Assembly (NCBI RefSeq): GCF_000308775.1
Contig: NZ_BAGJ01000081.1
Coordinates: 1-34,736, forward strand
Reading direction: 5' to 3'
DNA: 34,736 nucleotides
DNA from: Nocardia testacea NBRC 100365
Lineage (GTDB): Bacteria; Actinomycetota; Actinomycetes; Mycobacteriales; Mycobacteriaceae
The notes under the pieces are model-generated. The model saw only the letters and a program-made list of their open reading frames with translations, was not told the origin of the DNA and ran no database searches. Both the position numbers and the translations under genes were made by a program. Numbering within the stretch: the stretch's first letter is position 1; every line of letters starts with the position of its first letter. Below, piece after piece: positions 24,693 through 32,006 of the stretch.

Positions 24693-24992
24693 ATCTCCTC
24701 CGCGATGTCGGAACAGCACGTGCGCGGCACCGGGAAGGGATCCGCCGGGACCGCCGGATATTCGGCCTCTCGTCGTATGCGTCGCGGGGCACCGAGCCTG
24801 CCACGCTGGCCCGTACCCTACCCGGCGACCTGCCGATATCGCCGCTGCGCGGAAGCCGTCGGCTCGGTGGGCGAGTCGGGCCTGTGTGTGCAGTCGGCCG
24901 TCCATAGATCGGTGCCGAGGCGCGCAAATAAACACAGATCCGCCGATCGGCCTCGCGGCGAGGAGGTCGATCGGCGGATCTGTGGTCCGCCC
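24693..24992. other. Non-coding stretch between two minus-strand genes
   Basis: These 300 bases hold the ribosome-binding site of the SDR at the left and a strong terminator hairpin (24933-24984) at the right. Between them I see no credible gene and no repeat. The SDR promoter should lie here, but no clear -10/-35 pair stands out. Confidence 0.5.
24933..24984 (-). terminator. Rho-independent terminator of the 116-residue gene
   Basis: A perfect 17-bp stem, CACAGATCCGCCGATCG (24933-24949) pairing with 24968-24984, has an 18-base loop. On the minus strand it begins 8 bases after the stop codon and is followed by GTTTATTTG, a real T-rich tail that is rare at this GC content. Confidence 0.85.
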
Positions 24993-25343
24993 TCAGGCAG
25001 CGGCGGCGTGGCGGAGGGAACCGATCGCGGCATCGAGATCGTCGACGTCGACGACCAGGCGGGTGTAATCGTGTCCCCGCAGGTCGATGCGGACGGCGTG
25101 ACCGCCGAACAGGGTGTCCCAGTATTCCTTCCGGCCCTTGCCCCGGAAGGTGCCCGCGGCGATCGCGCCCGGGAAGAACACGCCGGGGGCGCGCACCCAG
25201 GGGGGCCGGCGGTCGATCTCGGCCGGTTCGACGGCCACGATATTCGCGAGGTCGAAGGTGATGTGGTCGCACAGCGACAGCACTCGATGTGCGCCGCGGA
25301 CGTGAACAGTGACGGTGGTGCCGGTGATCTCGAAGTCCACCAT
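24993..25343 (-). CDS. Conserved-looking small protein of unknown function (116 residues)
   Basis: A soluble protein with alternating beta-strand-like stretches (MVDFEITGTTVTVHVRG, ITFDLANIVAVEP), a central VFFPGAIAAGTFRGKG loop, and a C-terminal helix (DDLDAAIGSLRHAAAA). The pattern of strands plus one terminal helix recalls small PH-like bacterial domains, but this is only an impression of fold. There is no signal peptide, Cys pair or catalytic motif. GGAGGAA lies just before the ATG, and a strong terminator follows the stop, so it is a well-delimited single gene. It is divergent from the TerD-AIM24 gene across 321 bases. Confidence 0.75.
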   Translation of the reverse strand: MVDFEITGTTVTVHVRGAHRVLSLCDHITFDLANIVAVEPAEIDRRPPWVRAPGVFFPGAIAAGTFRGKGRKEYWDTLFGGHAVRIDLRGHDYTRLVVDVDDLDAAIGSLRHAAAA

Positions 25344-25664
25344 GGGTTCCTCCCTGATGCCGAGTTCCGCTCGTCCGATTCCAGGATGCCGCCGTGGCCT
25401 GGCCGTTGGCTGTGCTGCGGCTGTGAAAATTCTCAGGTTCGACGGCGGTTCACCGGAGTCATCGTCGTCGGGCGCCGTGGCGTTTCGGCGCAGGTGGCGT
25501 CCGCGCCGGCGGCGTGTCGGATACCGCGGTGGCGCGGCGTGGGCGCTATCGGTCAGACTCGTCGGTGTGGATCAGAAGTCATACGGGTGGGCGGCCGGGG
25601 GCCCGGTCGCTCGGGAGACCGGCCGAAACCCGGTCCGGTACGTATCGGGTCGGGGTGATACGAG
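25344..25664. other. Divergent intergenic region upstream of the TerD-AIM24 gene
   Basis: The region holds the GGAGGAA ribosome-binding site of the leftward gene at its left end. At the right end is a small dyad, CGTATC (25641-25646) with GATACG (25657-25662), whose loop and right arm include the GGGGTGAT purine stretch before the GTG at 25665. The dyad could hide the ribosome-binding site. No gene, no long repeat and no confident promoter were seen in between. Confidence 0.45.
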
Positions 25665-27257
25665 GTGACCGCGCTCGCTCCGGGAGAGAACCGGCCCGCG
25701 CCGGGTGACCGGCTGACGGTGACGGTGACCTGTTCCGCGCCGGTGGATGTTTCGGCGCTGCTGCTCGCCGCGAACGGAAAGGTCAGATCCGACGGCGATT
25801 TCGTGTTCTTCAACCAGCCGGCGGCCCCCGGGGTGACCTACCGGCACGGGCAGGGCGCCGGTGATGTCGTCGACGTGCAGACCCCGGCCGTTCCCGGCGA
25901 TATCGACAAAGTGGTGGTCACCGCGAGCCTGGACGGCAGCGGGCCGCCCACCTTCGGTGCGGTGGGATCGCTCACCGCGACGGTGACCGGGCAGCAGGGC
26001 ACACTCACCTTCGCGGTGTCGAAGCTGAGCACCGAGACGGCGGTGGTCTGCGTGGAGATCTACCGCCGGGCGGGCGCGTGGAAGGTGCGTGCGGTCGGGC
26101 AGGGATACGACAACGGCCTGGCGGGTATCGCCACCGATTTCGGGGTGAACGTCGACGATGATCCGGTCCCGCCGGCTCCCACCCCGCCGGTACCGCCTCC
26201 GTCCCGTACGGATCCCACCATGGTGGCCAATCCGGTCGCGGCGCAGCAATATTCCGCTCCGCAGTATCAGCCCCCGCAGCCTCAGATGCCTCAGATGCCT
26301 CAGCATCAGGTGCCTCAGCAGCCGGCGCCGCAGTATCCGCAGCATCCCGGTCCGCCGCCGGTGCCGCCCTCCGGGTACCCCGCGGCGCCGCCGCCCGGGT
26401 ACCCGCCGGTGCCCGGGTATCCGCCCCAGCAGTCGTATCCACCCGGACCGGCCCATCCGGCGCCGCCCGTCCCCCCGCACCAGCCCCCCGCATATTCTTC
26501 CCAGCAAGGAGCTCAGCCGATGCACAGCGAGCTGTTCGACCCGCGTCATGCCGAAGTGTCCGGGATGGGCATTCAGAAGCAGGGCAGCAAGATGATCAAG
26601 GTCGGCGTGAACGGCGAAACGCTGGTCCGCTCCGGATCCATGGTCGCTTACCAGGGTGATCTGCATTTCCAGGCGCTCGGTTCCGGGGGAATCGGCCGGG
26701 CGATCCAGCAGCGGCTCACCGGCGAGGGCGTCCCGCTGATGAAGGTGTCCGGGCGCGGCGATCTGTTCGTCGCCAACGGCGCGGCGGATGTGCACATCAT
26801 CGATCTGGACGGCACCGACGGGCTCACCATCAACGGGTCCAATGTACTCGCCTTCGACCCGACTCTGGGTTACGACATCCGGATGGTGCAGGGCGCGGCC
26901 GGATTCGCCAGTAACGCCGGCCTGTTCAACTGCGTGTTCACCGGCCGCGGCCGGATCGCCATCACCAGCCACGGCGGTCCGGTCGTGCTCAATGTCGATC
27001 AGCCCACCTATGCCGATCCGCAGGCGGCCATCGCCTGGTCGTCGAGCCTGCAGACGAGCGTGAAACGCAACGATTCGTTCGGGCTGGGCCGGCTCATCGG
27101 CCGCAGCACCGGGGAGGGCATCACCTTGTCGTTCGCCGGCCGGGGTTTCGTGATCGTGCAACCCTCGGAGCTGCCGCCCGGCGGCATGCTCGGCGGGACC
27201 GGTGGCGGCCAGGAAGCCGGGCAGAGCGGCGGTCTGCTGGGCGGTCTGCTCGGTTAG
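25665..27257 (+). CDS. TerD-AIM24 fusion protein with a proline-rich linker
   Basis: A 530-residue cytosolic protein with three parts. Residues 1-165 are a TerD domain (VDVSALLLAANGKVRSDGDF, then GDIDKVVVTASL, STETAVVCVEIYRR, VRAVGQGYDNGLAGIATDFG), the calcium-binding domain of tellurite and stress-resistance proteins. Residues 166-285 are a Pro/Gln/Tyr-rich linker with PQMPQMPQH and PPGYPPVPGYPP repeats. Residues 286-515 are an AIM24/DUF124 domain (MHSELFDPRHAEVSGMG, DLFVANGAADVHIIDLDG, GRGRIAITSHGGPVVLNVD), followed by a Gly-rich tail (GGLLGGLLG). The GTG at 25665 starts exactly at the TerD fold. A -10-like box, ribosome-binding site and ATG lie inside the frame just before the AIM24 domain. 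TerD fusions are known in Actinobacteria. The biochemical role of either half is unclear; a membrane-associated stress-signalling scaffold is an inference. Confidence 0.88.
   Translation: MTALAPGENRPAPGDRLTVTVTCSAPVDVSALLLAANGKVRSDGDFVFFNQPAAPGVTYRHGQGAGDVVDVQTPAVPGDIDKVVVTASLDGSGPPTFGAVGSLTATVTGQQGTLTFAVSKLSTETAVVCVEIYRRAGAWKVRAVGQGYDNGLAGIATDFGVNVDDDPVPPAPTPPVPPPSRTDPTMVANPVAAQQYSAPQYQPPQPQMPQMPQHQVPQQPAPQYPQHPGPPPVPPSGYPAAPPPGYPPVPGYPPQQSYPPGPAHPAPPVPPHQPPAYSSQQGAQPMHSELFDPRHAEVSGMGIQKQGSKMIKVGVNGETLVRSGSMVAYQGDLHFQALGSGGIGRAIQQRLTGEGVPLMKVSGRGDLFVANGAADVHIIDLDGTDGLTINGSNVLAFDPTLGYDIRMVQGAAGFASNAGLFNCVFTGRGRIAITSHGGPVVLNVDQPTYADPQAAIAWSSSLQTSVKRNDSFGLGRLIGRSTGEGITLSFAGRGFVIVQPSELPPGGMLGGTGGGQEAGQSGGLLGGLLG
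26280..26306 (+). repeat. Tandem 9-bp coding repeat in the linker
   Basis: CCTCAGATG occurs twice in tandem, followed by the variant CCTCAGCAT, and encodes PQMPQMPQH. It is a slippage-type low-complexity repeat inside the proline-rich linker of the TerD-AIM24 gene. Confidence 0.7.
26493..26522 (+). promoter_or_regulatory. Internal -10 box, ribosome-binding site and ATG for the AIM24 domain
   Basis: Within the TerD-AIM24 frame, TATTCT (26493-26498) fits a -10 box. AAGGAG (26506-26511) lies eight bases before an in-frame ATG (26520-26522) that begins the AIM24 domain (residue 286). The codons in this stretch (TAT, TCT, CAA, GGA, GCT) are ones the surrounding gene mostly avoids, which suggests the signals are kept by selection. 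A free AIM24 protein of about 245 residues could be made. Confidence 0.55.
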
Positions 27258-27297
27258 CCTCACCGCCGAGGCGCCGGGGGTGTGGTATCGACGTCCT

Positions 27298-28863
27298 ATG
27301 GTGAAGCGGTCCCGGTACGACGTAGTGGTCGTGGGCGGCGGGCACAACGGCCTCGTCGCGGCGGCGTATCTGGCCCGCGCCGGGCAATCGGTGCTGGTGC
27401 TGGAACAGGCGGCGGTGACCGGCGGCGCGGCCGTCTCGGCGCGGGTGTTCGACGGTGTCGATGTCCGGCTGTCCCGGTACTCGTACCTGGTGAGCCTGCT
27501 GCCGGACCGGATAGTCGGGGAGCTGGGCCTGCGCTTCCGGACACGCAAGCGGCGGATCTCCTCCTATACACCGGCCGGATCGTCGGGGCTGCTGGTCGAC
27601 AACCGGTCACCGGCGGCAACCCGGGACAGTTTCGTGCGGGTCACCGGATCGGACCGGGAGTTCGCCGCGTGGCAGCGGTTCTACGCGATGACGGGGGCGG
27701 TGGCACGGGCGGTCTTCCCGACGCTCACCGAACCGCTGCCTACCGCCGGGGAACTGCGGCGGCGGGTGGGCGACCGGGTGTGGGCCGAACTGTTCGAGCG
27801 GCCGCTCGGCGAGACGATCGAACAGTATTTCGCCGACGATGTGGTGCGCGGCGTGGTGTTCACCGACGCCCTCATCGGCACGTTCACTCATGCGCACGAT
27901 CCGTCCCTGGCCCAGAACCGCTGTTTCCTCTACCACGTGATCGGCGGCGGCACCGGCGACTGGGATGTGCCGGTGGGCGGTATGGGTGCGCTGACCGACG
28001 CGCTGGCCGACGCGGCCCGGGCGGCGGGGGCAGAACTGGTGACCGGTACGGAGGTGACCGGCGTGGCGACCGACGGGCGCACCGCGGCGGTGGAGTTCGC
28101 CGGGGCGGCGGCCGGGACCGTGGCGGCACGGTATGTCCTCGTCAACGCTTCGCCCGCCGAGGCGGCGCGATTGCTGGGCGAACCGGCCGGCGGAAAACCC
28201 GAAGGCGCCCAGCTGAAGATCAATATGGTGCTGGACCGGCTGCCGCGCCTGCGTGATCCGGCGGTGGCCGCGCAGGACGCGTTCGCCGGGACCTTCCATA
28301 TCGCCGAAACCTATGAACAGTTGGCACAGGCCTACCGGGAGGCGGCGGCCGGACGGCTGCCCGCGATCCCGCCCGCGGAGATCTACTGTCACACACTGAC
28401 CGATCCCGGTATCGCGGCCGGTTCGGCGCTGCACACCCTTACCCTCTTCGGGTTACACACTCCGGCAAGCCTTTTCGAATCGGATCCGGAGGCCGTGAAG
28501 CAGGCCGCGGTCACCGCGAGCCTCGACGCGCTCGACGCCGTACTGGCCGAACCCGTCCGGGATTGCCTGGCTTGTGACGCCCACGGCGCGCCGTGTCTGG
28601 AAGCCGCCACTCCGGTGGATCTGGAACGCACGCTGCGATTGCCCGGCGGGCACATATTCCACGGCGATCTGTCCTTCCCGTACCGGACCGGACCCGCGGA
28701 CACGCCCGCGCAGCGCTGGGGGGTGGAAACCGGTCACGCGAATGTGCTGCGCTGTGGTGCGGGCGCGGTACGCGGGGGCGGCGTGAGCGGAATCGGCGGG
28801 CATAATGCGGCCATGGCCGTTCTCGAGGAAACCGCCGCCCAGCGTCCGGGAAATGCCGGGTGA
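27298..28863 (+). CDS. PYROXD2/phytoene-desaturase-like FAD oxidoreductase
   Basis: A 521-residue flavoprotein. The FAD-binding Rossmann motif is VVVVGGGHNGLVAAAYLA at about residues 8-25, with the ribose-binding Glu in VLVLEQ. The phytoene-desaturase-type GGAAVSARVFDGVDVRLS block follows. A second family block is GGMGALTDALADAARAAGAEL, and the C-terminal FAD-binding stretch is GAVRGGGVSGIGGHNAAMAVLE. This is the NAD(P)/FAD-dependent NXXGXG group related to carotenoid desaturases, but no carotenoid genes are nearby, so the substrate is open. It begins 40 bases after the TerD-AIM24 stop and is probably co-transcribed. The ATG at 27298 is chosen to start just before the Rossmann strand; it has no clear ribosome-binding site, and a GTG follows directly. 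Confidence 0.87.
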   Translation: MVKRSRYDVVVVGGGHNGLVAAAYLARAGQSVLVLEQAAVTGGAAVSARVFDGVDVRLSRYSYLVSLLPDRIVGELGLRFRTRKRRISSYTPAGSSGLLVDNRSPAATRDSFVRVTGSDREFAAWQRFYAMTGAVARAVFPTLTEPLPTAGELRRRVGDRVWAELFERPLGETIEQYFADDVVRGVVFTDALIGTFTHAHDPSLAQNRCFLYHVIGGGTGDWDVPVGGMGALTDALADAARAAGAELVTGTEVTGVATDGRTAAVEFAGAAAGTVAARYVLVNASPAEAARLLGEPAGGKPEGAQLKINMVLDRLPRLRDPAVAAQDAFAGTFHIAETYEQLAQAYREAAAGRLPAIPPAEIYCHTLTDPGIAAGSALHTLTLFGLHTPASLFESDPEAVKQAAVTASLDALDAVLAEPVRDCLACDAHGAPCLEAATPVDLERTLRLPGGHIFHGDLSFPYRTGPADTPAQRWGVETGHANVLRCGAGAVRGGGVSGIGGHNAAMAVLEETAAQRPGNAG

Positions 28864-28903
28864 ATTCTGGTCGGAGAATCGGCGGTCACGCTCACTGGTG
28901 GGA

Positions 28904-28931
28904 GTATCCGAATACTTTGTGGCGGTAGGGT
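28904..28931 (+). promoter_or_regulatory. Dyad and -10 box upstream of the anchored binding-protein gene
   Basis: GTATCCGAATAC (28904-28915) is a 12-bp palindrome with one mismatched pair. TAGGGT (28926-28931) fits a -10 box ten bases further on. Together they suggest a separate, regulated promoter for the gene at 28995, about 57 bases of leader before it. Confidence 0.4.
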
Positions 28932-28994
28932 TGTCGGCTGTGGATCGGCCCGGCGGGTCGTTTCGATTCCATGCCCGGCGCCGAGGAGATATAC

Positions 28995-30461
28995 GTGGCA
29001 CTCGATACCGTCCCGAAGAGCAGGGCCCCCGAGGACAAAGCGGCTCGCGAGCAGAAAGCGATACGTGACCTCGCGGGCCGGCTGGCCGCCGCCTATTCCG
29101 AGAATCGTTCACCCGACGAGGTGAATGTCGCGATCCGCACGGCGCACGAACGGTTCGCCGGGAGTACGGTGCGTGATTTCGTACCCATTCTCGTGGAGCG
29201 GGTGGTGCGCCGGGAATTCGAATCCGCGGAGGAAGCCGGCCCCACCGAGGGGGTCACCGCGCCGGGCGTCGCGCCGGTCTCGGTACAGAAGGGCACACCG
29301 GCCGCCGCGAGCGGGTCGGCGGCGCCGATCGAGGCAGCGGCCGACCGCCCGCTGCGGACCGACCGTCGCGGCCTGTTCGCGCTGGCGGGAGCCGCGGGCG
29401 TGGTGGCGGTAGGAGCCACGGCGTGGGCCGTGTCGCGACCCGATTCCGCTCCCGCCCCGGCGGCGCCGGTCGCCGGTGCCGCGCTGACGAAGGTCACCGG
29501 GGTGGTCGGTTCGGAGAAGGCGGCCTTCTTCGCCGACGAGCGGGTCGCCGGGGTGTTCGCCGCGCACGGCTACGACGTGCGGGTCGAGGCGGCCGGATCG
29601 CGGGAGATCTCCACCTCGGTGAACCTGGACGGCCGGGCTTTCGCGTTCCCGTCCAGCCTGCCGGCGGCCGAACGGCTGAAACGCGAGATGGGGGTGAGCG
29701 CCCAGTTCGTACCGTTCTATTCGCCGATGGCGATCGCCACCTTCACCCCCATCGTGCAATTGCTGGATGCGGCCGGTGTGGTGAAGTTCGACGGTCCGGC
29801 GCCCAGCCTGGATTTCTCCGCCTATATCGATCTCGTGCAACGCGGCGTGCAATGGGACGAACTCGCCGGTAACACCTCCTACCGGGTGGGTAAGAACATC
29901 CTGGTCAGCACCACCGACGCCCGGACCTCGAATTCGGCGGCCATGTACCTGGCGGTGGCCAGTTATGTCGTCAACGATCACGCGGTCGTGCGCGGTGCCA
30001 CCGCCGAACAGCATGTGCTGCCCACGCTGCAGCGCCTGTTCCTCGCCCAGGGCTACACCGAGGGCTCCAGCGCGGGCCCGTTCGAGGAATACCTGACCGC
30101 GGGTATGGGACCCACCCCGATGACCTGGATCTACGAGGCGCAGTACGTGGCGGCCGCGGTCGAGGGACGGCTGCGGCCCGACTCGGTGCTGCTGTACCCC
30201 TCGCCCACCGTGCTGTCCCGGCACACCGTCGTCCCGCTCACCCCGGAGGGGGAGGAGATCGGGGCGCTACTGCACACCGATGCCGAGTTGCAGTCGCTGG
30301 CCGCCGAACACGGTTTCCGGACCGGAGATGTGGCCCGCTTCGACGAGGTGGTCGCCGAACACGACATACCGGTATCGCCCGACCTGGTCGATATCGTCGA
30401 TGTTCCCGCCTATGAGACCCTCGAGCATCTGATCGACGGAGTGGCCGCCGCGTACCGCTGA
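28995..30461 (+). CDS. Membrane-anchored protein: three-helix bundle domain plus substrate-binding-like domain
   Basis: A 488-residue protein. Residues 10-75 (KAAREQKAIRDLAGRLAAAY, then TVRDFVPILVERVVRREF) form the small three-helix bundle dimerisation domain found in many actinobacterial proteins. A disordered Ala/Pro-rich stretch follows. One membrane segment lies at about 124-146 (LFALAGAAGVVAVGATAWAV) after an RTDRR basic patch, so the helices face the cytoplasm. Residues 165-488 outside the membrane look like a type II periplasmic binding fold (VVGSEKAAFFADERV, FAFPSSLPAAERLKRE, NTSYRVGKNILVSTTDARTSNSAA). The GTG at 28995 has GAGGAG six bases upstream and is preferred over the ATG at 28971. 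No ABC permease is adjacent, which argues for sensing rather than transport. Similar proteins occur near TerD/TelA/vWA stress genes in actinomycetes, from memory. Confidence 0.78.
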   Translation: MALDTVPKSRAPEDKAAREQKAIRDLAGRLAAAYSENRSPDEVNVAIRTAHERFAGSTVRDFVPILVERVVRREFESAEEAGPTEGVTAPGVAPVSVQKGTPAAASGSAAPIEAAADRPLRTDRRGLFALAGAAGVVAVGATAWAVSRPDSAPAPAAPVAGAALTKVTGVVGSEKAAFFADERVAGVFAAHGYDVRVEAAGSREISTSVNLDGRAFAFPSSLPAAERLKREMGVSAQFVPFYSPMAIATFTPIVQLLDAAGVVKFDGPAPSLDFSAYIDLVQRGVQWDELAGNTSYRVGKNILVSTTDARTSNSAAMYLAVASYVVNDHAVVRGATAEQHVLPTLQRLFLAQGYTEGSSAGPFEEYLTAGMGPTPMTWIYEAQYVAAAVEGRLRPDSVLLYPSPTVLSRHTVVPLTPEGEEIGALLHTDAELQSLAAEHGFRTGDVARFDEVVAEHDIPVSPDLVDIVDVPAYETLEHLIDGVAAAYR

Positions 30462-30509
30462 TCCGGCGTCCGGGCGGACGGAGCCCGCGGCCCCGTCCGC
30501 TCGCCGGAT
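30461..30509. terminator. Two-part terminator hairpin between convergent genes
   Basis: Outer arms ATCCGGCG (30461-30468) and CGCCGGAT (30502-30509) enclose inner arms GCGGACGG (30474-30481) and CCGTCCGC (30493-30500). The structure fills the whole gap between the binding-protein stop and the stop of the minus-strand oxidoreductase, and its outer arm includes the last stop-codon base. Confidence 0.75.
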
Positions 30510-31439
30510 TCACAACTGCGCGGCGACTTCGCCGGCGATGAGCTCCAGATGGTCGAGGTCGGCGAGGTCGAGGATCTGCAGGTAGATCCGCTGGGTGCCG
30601 ATCTCGCGGTAGCGCCCGATCTTGTCGGCCACTTCCGCGGGGGAGCCGGCCAGTCCGTTGGCCCGCAGCTCGTCCACCTCGCGACCGATCGCGTCGGCGC
30701 GGCGCGCGATCTCCGCTTCGTTCGCTCCGACACAGGCGACCAGCGCATTGGAGTACACCATGCTGTCGGCCGCCCGGCCTGCCGCGGCGACCGCGGCGCG
30801 CACCCGATCGAACTGGGCGGCGCTGTCGTCCACCGAGACGAACGGGGCATTGAACTCGGTCGCGTACCGGGCGGCGAGCCGCGGCGTGCGTTTCGGTCCC
30901 TGGCCGCCGACGATCACCGGCACCGGCTGCTGCACCGGTTTGGGCAGGGCGGGGGATTTCACCAGTTCGTAGTACTTGCCGGTGAAATCGAAGGTGTCAC
31001 CGAGCCGGGTCTCCCAGAGTCCGGTGATCACCGCAAGCTGTTCCTCGAAGCGGCCGAATCTGTCGTCCGGGAACGGTATCCCGTAGGCGGTGTGCTCATC
31101 GGCGAACCAGCCGGTGCCGAGTCCGAGTTCCACCCGGCCGCCCGACATCTGATCGACCTGGGCCACCTGGATGGCCAGCGGACCCGGCAGCCGGAAGGTG
31201 GCGGCGGTGACCAGGGTGCCGAGGCGGATCCGGCTGGTCTCCCGGGCCAGGCCGGCCAGCGTGATCCAGGCATCGGTGGGGCCGGGCAGGCCGTCGACCG
31301 AACCCATGTGCAGATAGTGGTCGGAACGGAAGAATGCCCCGAAGCCGAGCTCCTCGGCGGCGCGGGCCACGCTCAGCAACGTCGGGTAGTCGGCGCCCTG
31401 CTGTGGTTCGGTGAAGATTCGCAGTTCCATGGGCATCAT
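30510..31439 (-). CDS. LLM-class F420-dependent oxidoreductase
   Basis: A 309-residue luciferase-like TIM-barrel enzyme of the F420-dependent group common in mycobacteria and Nocardia. Typical blocks are LRIFTEPQQG at the N-terminus, FFRSDHYLHMG, RIRLGTLVTAATFRLPG, the GGRVELGLGTGWFADEH motif, and PVPVIVGGQGPKRTPRLAARYA. The fold uses reduced F420 (or FMN in some members) to reduce or oxidise an organic substrate in the cytosol; the substrate is unknown. The first three in-frame ATGs (31439, 31436, 31430) are equally possible because no ribosome-binding site precedes any of them. It follows a small Cys-rich gene on the same strand by about 45-54 bases and is probably expressed from the same promoter. 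Confidence 0.9.
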   Translation of the reverse strand: MMPMELRIFTEPQQGADYPTLLSVARAAEELGFGAFFRSDHYLHMGSVDGLPGPTDAWITLAGLARETSRIRLGTLVTAATFRLPGPLAIQVAQVDQMSGGRVELGLGTGWFADEHTAYGIPFPDDRFGRFEEQLAVITGLWETRLGDTFDFTGKYYELVKSPALPKPVQQPVPVIVGGQGPKRTPRLAARYATEFNAPFVSVDDSAAQFDRVRAAVAAAGRAADSMVYSNALVACVGANEAEIARRADAIGREVDELRANGLAGSPAEVADKIGRYREIGTQRIYLQILDLADLDHLELIAGEVAAQL

Positions 31440-31484
31440 CGTGCCGCACCGGTGCGGTGGCGGCCGTGGGCGGCATCCCGTGGG

Positions 31485-31703
31485 TCAGGCCGCGGGGCCG
31501 GTCATCCTCGTGGGCGATACCCGGTCGGACCAGCCGCACGGCAGCGAGCAACTGGCGATGACGAGGGTTTCGATCTCGCCGTTGTCGAAGACGCGCCGGG
31601 TGGATTCGGCGCGGGCCGGATATCCGCAGGAGGCGCATTTGCCGAAATAGTCGAGAATTTCGTCGATGTGGGTGATGGCCACCCGGCGTCGGGTCTGGTG
31701 CAT
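31485..31703 (-). CDS. Small four-cysteine zinc-ribbon-like protein (72 residues)
   Basis: A 72-residue soluble protein with CASC near residue 23-26 and CSLPC near residue 52-56, a spacing that could bind one zinc ion in a ribbon. The N-terminus is basic (MHQTRRRVAITHIDEILDYFG). Between the Cys pairs lies ESTRRVFDNGEIETLVIAS, a likely beta-hairpin. The ATG at 31703 is secured by GGAGG six to seven bases upstream. It is the first gene of a probable two-gene unit with the F420-type oxidoreductase. No family name is recognised; an accessory, regulatory or metal-handling role is open. Confidence 0.75.
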   Translation of the reverse strand: MHQTRRRVAITHIDEILDYFGKCASCGYPARAESTRRVFDNGEIETLVIASCSLPCGWSDRVSPTRMTGPAA

Positions 31704-31741
31704 CGTGGTCCTCCGGATCGCGGACGAGGGGTACGCGGCCG

Positions 31742-31747
31742 AATGTA
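31742..31747 (-). promoter_or_regulatory. -10 box of the Cys-rich/F420 oxidoreductase unit
   Basis: TACATT on the minus strand matches TAnnnT and is correctly placed to give a leader of about 30 bases carrying the GGAGG ribosome-binding site. The -35 region is not recognisable. Confidence 0.4.
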
Positions 31748-31878
31748 GTTCGCGCACAACAGCTGTACCGGTGGAGTGAGTGGTCGCTGGGAGTTCTCAC
31801 ACCGGGGTGACCGGCCGGCTTGGACAAGCTCCAACGGCGGGATCGGCACCTGCGGGTGAACGCCGGGCAAACCCCTTC

Positions 31879-31936
31879 GTGACCTGTCACAGACCATTGC
31901 TACTCGCTGGTAACAACTATGGCGCCGAGCTATTGT
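31879..31936 (+). promoter_or_regulatory. Candidate operator and -10 box of the SRPBCC-FadD gene
   Basis: The 5-bp-arm dyad GTGAC-CT-GTCAC (31879-31890) lies about 40 bases upstream of the -10 candidate TATTGT (31931-31936). A regulator of the TetR or GntR type is conceivable, but none is encoded nearby. Confidence 0.35.
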
Positions 31937-32006
31937 GAGGGACATTACAGATGGGTAACCCCGCCGACCCAGTTGTTCGTTGCGGGCCGACGAGAAGTAG
32001 CGGGAG

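Larger units (their letters stand above)
31704..32006. other. Divergent intergenic region upstream of the SRPBCC-FadD gene
   Basis: A 303-base gap. For the leftward gene, TACATT (minus strand, 31742-31747) is a good -10 box about 40 bases before its start. For the rightward gene, TATTGT (31931-31936) fits a -10 box, giving a leader of about 65 bases. Upstream of it lie the dyad GTGACCTGTCAC (31879-31890, 5-bp arms) and two direct copies of GGTAAC (31909-31914 and 31954-31959). No credible gene is present. Confidence 0.45.

Noticed and set aside
24693..24935. N-terminal extension of the SDR gene up to 24935
   Set aside because: The extension has no family match, and a clear GGAGGAG ribosome-binding site points to the ATG at 24692.
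26280..26470. Short regular repeats that could suggest a CRISPR-like or regulatory array
   Set aside because: They are in-frame coding repeats for a Pro/Gln/Tyr-rich linker, with no spacers or conserved repeat units.
28971..28994. ATG at 28971 as start of the anchored binding-protein gene
   Set aside because: The GAGGAG within this stretch is ideally placed for the GTG at 28995, and the extra eight residues add nothing conserved.
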